Source: CAVUXJ01 sp963814975 (GTDB lineage Bacteria > Acidobacteriota > Vicinamibacteria > Vicinamibacterales > CAVVIG01). From it: a DNA stretch of 64,000 nt. A program made the position numbers and the translations under genes. A model generated the notes under the pieces. It saw only the letters and a program-made list of their open reading frames with translations, ran no database searches and was not told where the DNA came from. Location of the stretch: assembly GCA_963814975.1 (NCBI GenBank), contig CAWFFB010000032.1, forward strand, positions 1 through 64,000. Direction: 5' to 3'. This document shows positions 57,089-64,000 of this stretch, in pieces (position 1 is the stretch's first letter; each line of letters opens with the position of its first letter).

Positions 57089-58174
57089 ATGACTCGCCGC
57101 ATCCTTCACATCGACATGGACGCCTTCTACGCGTCGGTCGAGCAGCGCGACGAACCCTCGCTTCGCGGCCGGCCTGTCGCAGTCGGTGGCCGTCCCGATC
57201 GCCGCGGCGTCGTCGCCGCAGCCAGCTACGAAGCGCGGGCATTCGGGGTGCGGTCGGCCATCTCGATGGCAAGGGCCGTCCGCCTCTGTCCTTCGCTGGT
57301 CATCGTGCCTCCCGATTTCGCGAGATACAAGGCGGCATCGACGGCCGTGTTCGCGATCTTCCGAGAGGTGACGCCGCTCGTCGAACCGCTGTCGCTCGAC
57401 GAGGCGTATCTCGACGTGACAGAAAACGCGTGGAACGAGCCGCTGGCGACGACCGTCGCCCGTCGAGTGAAAGATCGGATCCGGGCTGACACCAGCCTGA
57501 CGGCGTCTGCCGGCGTCGCGCCGAACAAGTTTCTGGCAAAGATCGCCTCCGGCTGGAAGAAGCCCGATGGCCTGACGGTGATCAGCCCCGATCGCGTCGA
57601 GCCGTTCCTCCAGCAGCTGCCCGTGGATGCCTTGTGGGGTGTCGGGCCGGTGACAGCGCGCAGGCTCCGGGCGCGCGGGATCGAGCGCCTTGTCGACGTC
57701 CGTACCGTGGACGCTGACGATCTCCGGGAAACGGTGGGCAGCCTCGCCGATTGGCTGCGCCAGCTCGCCAACGGCATCGACGATCGCGAGGTCCAGCCGA
57801 ACCGCGAGTCGAAATCTTCAGGCTCCGAGAACACGTACCCGCAGGATCTGACCGATCCAGGAGTCATCCGCCAGGAGACTGCCGCAATGGCGGCGGACGC
57901 CGTCAGGTGGCTGATCCGGAAATCGCTGCAGGCGCGGACGATTACGATCAAGGTCCGTTACTCGGACTTTACGACGATCACACGAAGCCACACGGCGGCC
58001 CCGACGCGGGAGGAAACCGATCTGGTGGCGAGGGCGGTACAATTGCTCGACCGGACCGAGGCAGGGCGGCGCCCTGTTCGGCTCCTGGGCGTCAGCGTCC
58101 ACAATTTCTGCGGTGACGGCGAGGGAGGCGCGGAGCCGGGGTGGCTGCCGTTCGGTGGTCCCGGTGCCGCTTGA
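57089..58174 (+). CDS. dinB: DNA polymerase IV
   Basis: The product is 361 residues from ATG 57089; the frame extends upstream, but ILHIDMDAFYASVEQRDEP is the true Y-family N-terminus. Motifs are AASYEARAFGVRSAISM, PLSLDEAYLDVT (catalytic Asp-Glu) and SAGVAPNKFLAKIASGWKKP. The helix-hairpin-helix has LWGVGPVTARRLRARGI. A little-finger domain (TITIKVRYSDFTTITRS) follows. It performs error-prone translesion synthesis. The usual C-terminal beta-clamp peptide is not obvious. Confidence 0.95.
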   Translation: MTRRILHIDMDAFYASVEQRDEPSLRGRPVAVGGRPDRRGVVAAASYEARAFGVRSAISMARAVRLCPSLVIVPPDFARYKAASTAVFAIFREVTPLVEPLSLDEAYLDVTENAWNEPLATTVARRVKDRIRADTSLTASAGVAPNKFLAKIASGWKKPDGLTVISPDRVEPFLQQLPVDALWGVGPVTARRLRARGIERLVDVRTVDADDLRETVGSLADWLRQLANGIDDREVQPNRESKSSGSENTYPQDLTDPGVIRQETAAMAADAVRWLIRKSLQARTITIKVRYSDFTTITRSHTAAPTREETDLVARAVQLLDRTEAGRRPVRLLGVSVHNFCGDGEGGAEPGWLPFGGPGAA

Positions 58175-58348
58175 AAGCGATCGCACCTACGCGACCGCCT
58201 GACGGTGGACATGCGATCGAGGTCGCCTGACACGTTGCCGAAGAGCCAGCACCCTGCAGCAGATGTGGCAACTTAGGCGGCGAACCGGCGGGGTGACGTA
58301 CGGAGCGTCCGACTTCAGCCGGCCCGCGAAATGGGATGGACTGAAAAC

Positions 58349-58582
58349 ATGTTGAAAGGGACGCGCGACGGCATCCTTAAACGGATACAGCCATTGAGTA
58401 TTCATGGCCAAGTGTCGTGGGATGTCTTCTTCACGGACGTCGAAGATCCGGACGGCCAGATTCATTCCGCACGTCTGGGCCCCGAAGCGGTCGCGCGCAA
58501 CGTCGAACCAGGCGACCGCATCAAGGTCGAGTATCTCGTCGGCGTCGCGATCAAAGTCACGCGCGTGATTCCGACCTCATAG
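58349..58582 (+). CDS. Small beta-rich protein, possible OB/cold-shock-like fold
   Basis: The product is 77 residues from ATG 58349 (58331 is an alternative). RDGILKRIQPLSIHGQVSWD, VFFTDVEDPDGQIHSARLGP and EAVARNVEPGDRIKVEYLVG suggest a small barrel; the EPGDRIKVEYL block is typical of RNA-binding or translation-related OB folds. I do not recognise the family. The gap 58175-58348 is otherwise empty. Confidence 0.6.
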   Translation: MLKGTRDGILKRIQPLSIHGQVSWDVFFTDVEDPDGQIHSARLGPEAVARNVEPGDRIKVEYLVGVAIKVTRVIPTS

Positions 58583-58583
58583 A

Positions 58584-58658
58584 TGCTCAAGCTCTCGGTT
58601 TTCCGCTTCTCCGCTTCAGCTCTCGACCTTCAGCGTCGTTGCAGCTGACGGCTGAGCG
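58584..58658. repeat. Self-complementary TCAGC/GCTGA word array
   Basis: GCTTCAGCTCTCGACCTTCAGC and TTGCAGCTGACGGCTGAGCG (each quoted in part) form hairpins at the convergent ends of two genes, consistent with a terminator. Confidence 0.55.
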
Positions 58659-59753
58659 TCAGCGCCGCTCCACCCTGACCGTCTTCAGCTCGATCCGTGT
58701 GTTGGGTGTTTCGCCGGTCCGCGGGGATGCCTCGATCGCCTCCACGACCGGCATGCCGTCCACGACGCGTCCGAAGGCCGTATACGCGCCGTCGAGAGCC
58801 GTGGATGTGCCGGTGCAGATGAAGAACGAGGTCGATGCACTGGCCCGGTCTTCTCCGCGGGCCATCGACACAATGCCTTTGACGTGCCTGGTATCGTTGA
58901 ACTCCGGCTGAAGGTTGTGCACCAGACCCTGCTGCTTCTCGCTAAGCGGCGCTTGCCGCGTGTTCAACGCGCCGGTCTGGATCACGAATCCTGGCGCGAC
59001 CCTGTGGAACGCCATCCCGTTGTAGACGCCCGCCGCCGCGAGGCGCAGGAATTGACGCACGTGTTCGGGCGATTTGTCTGGGAAGAATTCAATCGTCACC
59101 GGGCCCATGCCGGTCTCGAGGACCGCCCGGTACTCCCCGAGCTGCTGCGGCGACTCGGTGACAAACGGCTCGGGCGGCGTGTCCCGGATGGTGAGGTGCC
59201 GGATGTCCGCACGCTCGGTGGCAAGTCCGGCGGCATCAACCGGGGTCTCCGAAATTTTCCGCAACACCTCCATCCCATCGGACACATGTCCGAAGACGGT
59301 GTACTGGTTGTCGAGCGCGGGTTGATCGGCAAGCACGATGAAAAACTGCGCGCCGGCGCTGTCCGGTCTGCCGGGGACAAGCACCGCGGCCACGGAACCG
59401 CGGGTCATTTTGGGTGCGCGCGGCTCTGCCTTGACGGCATTCTGCCCGCCAGTGCCGTACAGGGAGCGCTTGGCGGGATCCCGGGATATCGGATCGCCAC
59501 CCTGCACCATGCCGTTCTTCACCATCCGATGGAAGGTCGTCCCGTCGTACGCCCCTGCCGCCGCGAGCTTCATGAAGTGCTCGACCTGAGCCGGCGCCGC
59601 CTCCGGCGTCAGGTCGATGATGAAAGTACCCGCCGACGTTTCGACAACCGCCTGCTTCGGCGGCGCCTGAGCGCTGGCCGCATGCGCCGACAGCAAAAGA
59701 ACTGCGACGACCACACGCAGCCACGAAAAAGACGCCTGGATATCTACACACAC
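58659..59753 (-). CDS. Secreted double-domain cyclophilin (peptidyl-prolyl isomerase)
   Basis: The start is GTG 59753, chosen because a signal peptide follows at once (FSWLRVVVAVLLLSAHAASA). About 364 residues. Two cyclophilin domains are in tandem: FIIDLTPEAAPAQVEHFM, TTFHRMVKNGMVQGGDP and SAGAQFFIVLADQPALDNQY; then VTIEFFPDKSPEHVRQFL, MAFHRVAPGFVIQTG and STSFFICTGTSTALDGAY. The active-site FHR is present in both. It probably helps protein folding in the periplasm. Confidence 0.92.
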   Translation of the reverse strand: MCVDIQASFSWLRVVVAVLLLSAHAASAQAPPKQAVVETSAGTFIIDLTPEAAPAQVEHFMKLAAAGAYDGTTFHRMVKNGMVQGGDPISRDPAKRSLYGTGGQNAVKAEPRAPKMTRGSVAAVLVPGRPDSAGAQFFIVLADQPALDNQYTVFGHVSDGMEVLRKISETPVDAAGLATERADIRHLTIRDTPPEPFVTESPQQLGEYRAVLETGMGPVTIEFFPDKSPEHVRQFLRLAAAGVYNGMAFHRVAPGFVIQTGALNTRQAPLSEKQQGLVHNLQPEFNDTRHVKGIVSMARGEDRASASTSFFICTGTSTALDGAYTAFGRVVDGMPVVEAIEASPRTGETPNTRIELKTVRVERR

Positions 59754-59973
59754 ATTTCCACGACGAAAACTCGAGCTACGAAAACCGCGACCGGCTACCT
59801 CCTGATCTCGTGCCCTCATGGCGGTCATCAGATCGCCTCGGTCGCGCATTCTCCCGCCGTTCGTCGCGTCACCGTGACGCTTCCGTGTTCTTGCGCTTTC
59901 GTGCTGTCGTGGCTGGGCTTTCGTGCTGTCGCGGCCGAGGGCGGCGTGGGCTCGACGGGTCATGGGCCTTCCT
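59754..59973. repeat. CGAAAA/TTTCGTG word array between genes
   Basis: CACGACGAAAACTCGAGCTA and GCTTTCGTGCTGTCGTGG (twice in variant form near 59896 and 59918) are complementary words. No gene is supported in this stretch. Confidence 0.5.
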
Positions 59974-60525
59974 CTATGCGTTGAGGATCCGAGATACCTG
60001 CCAGATGTAGTGGAGTGCCGACACCAGCGTGATCACAAGCGACGCATACACGCCGAGGTCGACGATGACGGAATGGTAGCCGAGGTAGTTGAAGAACATT
60101 GCGCACGTGGCGGTCACGATGTACGTCGCGGTGGCGATCTTCCCGTAGATCGACGGCTTGAACGTGTGGGGGCCGTTCGCGAGGTTGATGATGGCCACGG
60201 TGAGGACGATAACGACGTCGCGGCTGATGATCAGTACGGTCAGCCAGAGCGGCAGAGGGTTGGCCAGGCCCAGACTCGGCAGCGTCAAGACGACGAACGT
60301 CGTCACAAGCAGCAGCTTGTCGGCCATGGGATCCAGCCAGGCGCCGAGGTTCGACTTGACCGCCGATCGCCGCGCGATCAAGCCGTCGAGGGCGTCGGTC
60401 AGGCCCGCCGTCGCAAAAACGAACAGCGCCCAGCCCAGATGGCCGTACACCACAAGGATCACGAAGGCCGGAATCAGCAGCATGCGAAGCAGCGTCAGCT
60501 GGTTCGCGGGAGTCAGCGCGGTCAT
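59974..60525 (-). CDS. pgsA: CDP-alcohol phosphatidyltransferase (PgsA-like)
   Basis: The product is 183 residues from ATG 60525, overlapping the stop of the TPR gene (ATGA). The CDP-alcohol motif DxxDGxxARxxxxxSxxGxxxDxxxD is present: TDALDGLIARR, SNLGAWLDPMADK. Six hydrophobic segments are visible. It most likely makes phosphatidylglycerophosphate from CDP-diacylglycerol, the first step to PG and cardiolipin. Confidence 0.92.
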   Translation of the reverse strand: MTALTPANQLTLLRMLLIPAFVILVVYGHLGWALFVFATAGLTDALDGLIARRSAVKSNLGAWLDPMADKLLLVTTFVVLTLPSLGLANPLPLWLTVLIISRDVVIVLTVAIINLANGPHTFKPSIYGKIATATYIVTATCAMFFNYLGYHSVIVDLGVYASLVITLVSALHYIWQVSRILNA

Positions 60526-61883
60526 CGGCGGTCGGCCAGCCCCGCGATGACGGCCAGCCGCTGGATCGCCTCGACGGCTTCCTGCCCGGTGACGGTACTC
60601 GATGGCTGAAACCGTCGGTCTGGATCGAGGGTCATTACGCCGGCGGCCACCGCGAGGGACGTGGCGGGAAACGCCAGGTGGTCTGGCGCGAGATCGGGCA
60701 TCGTCACGCGTGCGCCTTGCCACTTCTTGAGGAGCGGGGTCGGGGCGGCTCTCGCGATCAGCGAGCTGAGCGCCTGCGCCAGATCGATGCGACGCACCGC
60801 GGAGCCGGGCTGGAACGTATGGTTCTCGTAGGATTCCATCACGCCCGCCCGCGCGACGGCGATGATCCAGTTTTCGGCCCAATGTGCCCGCACGTCCGTG
60901 ATGACGGACGGGTCGCGCGTCGGCATGGTCTGCAGCAGCTGGCCGAGCCGGACGCCAATTAACGCGGCAAGATCGCCGCGGGTGATCTGAGGCGCTGCGT
61001 CAATCGCCCGGTACGACTCCGGCAGCTTGGCAAGCTCCCCCCTGGCCACGAGCGCGTCACGCTTCCCTTCGACGGTCGTATTGGGTTCGATCGCCAGCGA
61101 TGCGCCGTAGGCCGCGAGAGCTCCATCGGCATCACCGCGGGCTTCGAGCAGCTCGCCTATCTGCGCGTGTGAACTGGCGTCGCTCGGGTCGAGGTCCACG
61201 GCCTTGCGGAAATGGGTCAGCGCGGCGTCGGCGTCGCCCCCCTGGCGCTCGACGACGGCCAGCTCCCGGTACAGGAACGCGCTTTCGGGCGAGCTCGCGA
61301 TCGCGTCGGTGTACGCTCGAATGGCCTCGTCGCGTTGCCCGGTCCGTGCCGCCTGCCTCGCCGCGGCGAGACCTCGTTGGACGTTTCGGAACCGCAGCAC
61401 TTCGACGCGCCGGCGGAGGTCGACGAGCGTCGGGTTCGCTGCGAGCGCCGACTCGAATGCCGCGATCGCCTCCGACTCCCGATTCAGCGCCAGCAGCGCC
61501 TGCCCTCTTCCGACGAGGGCTGAGGTGTAGTCGGGTTGGCGCGCGAGCGCCCGGTCGAAATACGCAAGCGCCGCGTTCGCGTCCGACTGCGCGAGGGCGA
61601 CGTAACCTGAGGCCGCCTCGGCCGGATAGAAGGTGGGCGTGGTTCTGAGCGTGACCGCGAGGTCGCGCTCCGCGCTTCGGAAATCCCCCGCCTGCAGAAA
61701 GCGCCAGCCGCGATCGTACATGAAGATGGCGTCGCTGCCAGCCAGCGCCGGGGGCACTTCCGGCCTCATGAACTCCGGGAACTTCGGCGCCGTGACGACC
61801 GGCACCGTGATGGCCCTCGGCGCGCATGCGGCCACGGTCGCGAGGACGAGCACGAGCGAGGAGACGGCCAGCGTGCGCATCAT
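60522..61883 (-). CDS. TPR lipoprotein with C-terminal SLH-like domains
   Basis: The start is ATG 61883 or 61880 (the frame extends to 61973). A lipoprotein signal, MRTLAVSSLVLVLATVAAC, precedes about six TPR-like units (SGYVALAQSDANAALAYFDR, GQALLALNRESEAIAAFESA, AVVERQGGDADAALTHFRKA, IGELLEARGDADGALAAYGA). The C-terminus has SLH-type segments (ITDVRAHWAENWIIAVARAG, YENHTFQPGSAVRRIDLAQ, FQPSSTVTGQEAVEAIQRLA). It is likely an envelope scaffold protein; binding partner unknown. Confidence 0.85.
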   Translation of the reverse strand: MMRTLAVSSLVLVLATVAACAPRAITVPVVTAPKFPEFMRPEVPPALAGSDAIFMYDRGWRFLQAGDFRSAERDLAVTLRTTPTFYPAEAASGYVALAQSDANAALAYFDRALARQPDYTSALVGRGQALLALNRESEAIAAFESALAANPTLVDLRRRVEVLRFRNVQRGLAAARQAARTGQRDEAIRAYTDAIASSPESAFLYRELAVVERQGGDADAALTHFRKAVDLDPSDASSHAQIGELLEARGDADGALAAYGASLAIEPNTTVEGKRDALVARGELAKLPESYRAIDAAPQITRGDLAALIGVRLGQLLQTMPTRDPSVITDVRAHWAENWIIAVARAGVMESYENHTFQPGSAVRRIDLAQALSSLIARAAPTPLLKKWQGARVTMPDLAPDHLAFPATSLAVAAGVMTLDPDRRFQPSSTVTGQEAVEAIQRLAVIAGLADRR

Positions 61884-62008
61884 GAAAATATTACTGCGAG
61901 CCGTGCTCGCGCGCGTTCGAATGTATACCAACCGCGCGGCTCGGCTCGAGGCGGCCGCTCTTGAGGACCACACTCAGCCCACTTGGGACGCCTCACCACA
62001 ACTCCAGA

Positions 62009-63370
62009 TCACTGACTGCGTCTGTTCAGGAGAAGCCTCGTGACACGGCGAGGCACGTCCGCCACGATGGACACCCGGCCGTCCCGTGTCTCGTGGACTA
62101 TCACCCTCGCATGCCGATAGAGCCGCCCGATCCGTTCCCGATCCTCCGGATCGTTCGGATCGAACGTCAGGTTCATCCGGCGCACGTCGAGCGCGAGCCG
62201 CGAGGCGAGAGTCTCGACGAGCTCATCCATTCCCTGGCCATCAAGAGCCGACAGGCACAATGCTTCCGGATCGGATGCCTGCAAGCGGCGGGTCTCGTCG
62301 GGGGTCAGCTGATCGCATTTGTTGTAAACCTCAATCAGCGGCACTTCCGTCGCCCCCACCTCTTCAAGGACCTGACGCACGGCGGCCATGCGCCGCTCCC
62401 GGTCCCCGGCCGCGACGTCGATGACGTGCAGCACCAGGTCGGCCTCGACCACCTCCTCGAGCGTCGCACGGAACGCCGCCACCAGCGCATGCGGCAGCCG
62501 ATCGATGAAACCGACGGTGTCGGAGACGAGAAGCTCGCCGCCGTCCGGCAGGCGAACCTGCCGCAGGAGCGGATCGAGGGTGACGAACAGCGCATCGGAC
62601 ACCTCGGCGCCGGCATGCGTCAGCGCGTTGAACAGAGTGCTCTTGCCGGCGTTCGTATACCCCACCAGCGCCACGGTGGGGAGCGAGGCCTTCTGCCGCC
62701 GCTCGCGAAGCTGAGCGCGGCGCTGACGAACGCGCTCGATATCGATGCTGACGGCATGAATGCGGGCCCGGATTCGACGCCGGTCGGTTTCGAGCTTGGT
62801 TTCGCCGGGACCCCTGGTGCCGATGCCGCCGCCGAGGCGCGAGAGCGCCGCCCCGGCGCCCACCAGACGCGGCAACAGGTACTTGAGCTGGGCCAGTTCC
62901 ACCTGCAGTTTGCCTTCCCGCGTGCGCGCGCGGCGCGCGAAGATGTCGAGAATCAGCTGCGTCCGATCGATCACCTTGCGTTCGACCTGCTCTTCGATGT
63001 GCCGCAGCTGGGCCGGGGTCAGCTCGTTGTCGACGATGACCACGTCGACCTCGGTTTCGGCGCACGACACGGCGAGCGCGGCGATCTTGCCGGCGCCGAG
63101 AAAGGTCGAGGGGTCGGGCTTGGGCCGTTCCTGAAGCATGCGGAGGACGACGTCAGCGCCGGCTGCTTCAGCCAGCCCCGCGAGCTCGTCGAGCGACCGT
63201 TCTGCGTCGAGCCTCCTGGCACGGCCCGCGATCAACCCGACGAGCGCGGCCCGTTCTCGACCGGCGCGCCGGCTGCCGCCGGACCTCGGGCCGGTTCCCG
63301 CGCGATCCGCGCCGGGCCCGGAGTTCTTTCCTACTGTTCTCGGCGCAGGCACGACATCACCGTTTCCCAT
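62009..63370 (-). CDS. hflX: GTPase HflX
   Basis: The product is 453 residues with a variable, basic N-terminus. The HflX N-domain has DPSTFLGAGKIAALA, VVIVDNELTPAQLRHIEEQV, RTQLILDIFARRARTREGKL (quoted in parts) and the glycine-rich SRLGGGIGTRGPGETKLE. The G domain has GYTNAGKSTLFN, DTVGFIDRLPH and NKCD. It rescues or splits stalled and hibernating ribosomes. It overlaps the tsaC stop by 40 bp, so a later start is possible. Confidence 0.95.
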   Translation of the reverse strand: MGNGDVVPAPRTVGKNSGPGADRAGTGPRSGGSRRAGRERAALVGLIAGRARRLDAERSLDELAGLAEAAGADVVLRMLQERPKPDPSTFLGAGKIAALAVSCAETEVDVVIVDNELTPAQLRHIEEQVERKVIDRTQLILDIFARRARTREGKLQVELAQLKYLLPRLVGAGAALSRLGGGIGTRGPGETKLETDRRRIRARIHAVSIDIERVRQRRAQLRERRQKASLPTVALVGYTNAGKSTLFNALTHAGAEVSDALFVTLDPLLRQVRLPDGGELLVSDTVGFIDRLPHALVAAFRATLEEVVEADLVLHVIDVAAGDRERRMAAVRQVLEEVGATEVPLIEVYNKCDQLTPDETRRLQASDPEALCLSALDGQGMDELVETLASRLALDVRRMNLTFDPNDPEDRERIGRLYRHARVIVHETRDGRVSIVADVPRRVTRLLLNRRSQ

Positions 63371-63969
63371 GGGATCGCACCACGGCGCACGAGGCGCGGT
63401 TCGAGTGCCGACACATCGACGATCGTCGAGGGAAGACCGCCTTCCGTCTTCCCGGCATCGAGCACGATGTCAACCTGCGTTCCCAGCGAGGCGACGACCT
63501 CCTCGGGATCCCCGGTCGCCTGGCGGCCGCTGATGTTCGCGCTCGTTGCCGTCAAGACACCCCCGCTTGCGTGGCAGACGCCGCGCGCGACGGCGTGGGC
63601 AGGGACCCGCACGCCGACACGGCCCGTCCCCGCGGACACCTCGCCGGCGATCGCCTCGGGCGCCGGCAGGAGCAACGTCAACGGGCCAGGCCAGAACCGC
63701 TCTGCGAGCAGCTGCGCCAGCGGGGACAGCTCGCCAAGCTGCGCGACGATCTGCGCCAGATCGGCGGCGATCAGCGCCACCGCGCGATCGAGCGCCCTGT
63801 CCTTGATCGAGAAGAGCCGGCGGACCGCCTGCGTGCTGAACGGATCGGCGGCCAGTCCGTACAGTGTCTCCGTCGGCACCACGACGATGCCGCCAGCACG
63901 GATGGTCCCGGCCGCGCGCGCCAGGATGTCCGGATCAGGCGCCGTTGAATCGACGATCAGGCGAAGCAC
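63331..63969 (-). CDS. tsaC: L-threonylcarbamoyladenylate synthase (Sua5/YrdC/TsaC)
   Basis: The product is 212 residues. The YrdC fold shows GGIVVVPTETLYGLAADPF, RLFSIKDRALDRAVAL (the KxR motif), ERFWPGPLTLLLP, VGVRVPAHAVA and LTATSANISGR. It makes threonylcarbamoyl-AMP for the t6A modification of tRNAs. It lacks the C-terminal Sua5 domain, so it is the short TsaC type. Bases 63970-64000 hold at most the last codons of an upstream gene. Confidence 0.93.
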   Translation of the reverse strand: MLRLIVDSTAPDPDILARAAGTIRAGGIVVVPTETLYGLAADPFSTQAVRRLFSIKDRALDRAVALIAADLAQIVAQLGELSPLAQLLAERFWPGPLTLLLPAPEAIAGEVSAGTGRVGVRVPAHAVARGVCHASGGVLTATSANISGRQATGDPEEVVASLGTQVDIVLDAGKTEGGLPSTIVDVSALEPRLVRRGAIPWETVMSCLRREQ

Positions 63970-64000
63970 GGCTTTCAGCCCTCAATCATCTTCCTGCGAA

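Overview
The window is high-GC DNA that looks like Acidobacteriota, most likely a soil lineage of the Vicinamibacteria type. The basis is the set of Ser/Thr kinases fused through one membrane helix to TolB/PD40 beta-propellers, the housekeeping gene order, and intergenic arrays of short self-complementary words. No rRNA or taxonomic marker is present, so this is inference. Single-base frameshifts are frequent, including in genes that should be essential (priA, an msbA-like exporter). Many of the breaks below may therefore be consensus errors rather than mutations.

Bases 1 to about 31.8 kb are an accessory region ending at a tRNA-Pro. It starts with a partial DDE transposase beside a decayed kinase (1-3.2 kb), an IS110 transposase, a second multiply frameshifted kinase and a third, convergent kinase (to 10.8 kb). 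A 55-60 bp repeat recurs five times (4781, 7664, 11164, 25382, 26700). In three copies it is followed by a TATAAT box a few bases upstream of a kinase start or kinase-start remnant. Next come an IS91-like element with a tyrosine recombinase (11.3-13.4 kb) and a second IS110-type element (13.8-14.9 kb).

The most notable feature is at 15.28-25.2 kb: an integron gene-cassette array. Six minus-strand genes are each followed by an attC-like site. They encode a MetX-like secreted hydrolase, two Tat-exported amidases, gamma-glutamyltranspeptidase, an APC amino-acid permease and a GNAT acetyltransferase. Most sites have canonical RYYYAAC/GTTRRRY core boxes, imperfect inverted arms and a conserved unpaired G. 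No integron integrase is visible, so in this window it is a CALIN (cluster of attC sites lacking an integrase). An IS5-type element sits exactly in one attC core with a CTAA duplication. Four of the six cassettes encode secreted amide, peptide or ester hydrolases and one encodes a permease, which suggests a mobile nitrogen or peptide scavenging set.

From 28.0 to 31.4 kb there is a compact minus-strand phage-derived block next to tRNA-Pro: RHH protein, AlpA-like excisionase, winged-helix replication-type protein, small ORFs, HNH nuclease, P27 small terminase and one more ORF. There is no large terminase, portal or capsid. It is either a prophage remnant or a phage satellite of the PICI kind.

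From 31.9 kb rightwards the DNA is core genome: MerR regulator, der, HU, site-2 protease, then priA-udg-coaBC-rpoZ-gmk-yicC. A polysaccharide cluster follows (43-55 kb): lipid exporter, galE, ugd, five glycosyltransferases, a polyprenyl-phosphate sugar transferase and a UDP-xylose synthase, giving routes to UDP-Gal, UDP-GlcA and UDP-Xyl. The right end carries ettA, dinB, a double cyclophilin, a pgsA-like gene, a TPR/SLH lipoprotein, hflX and tsaC.
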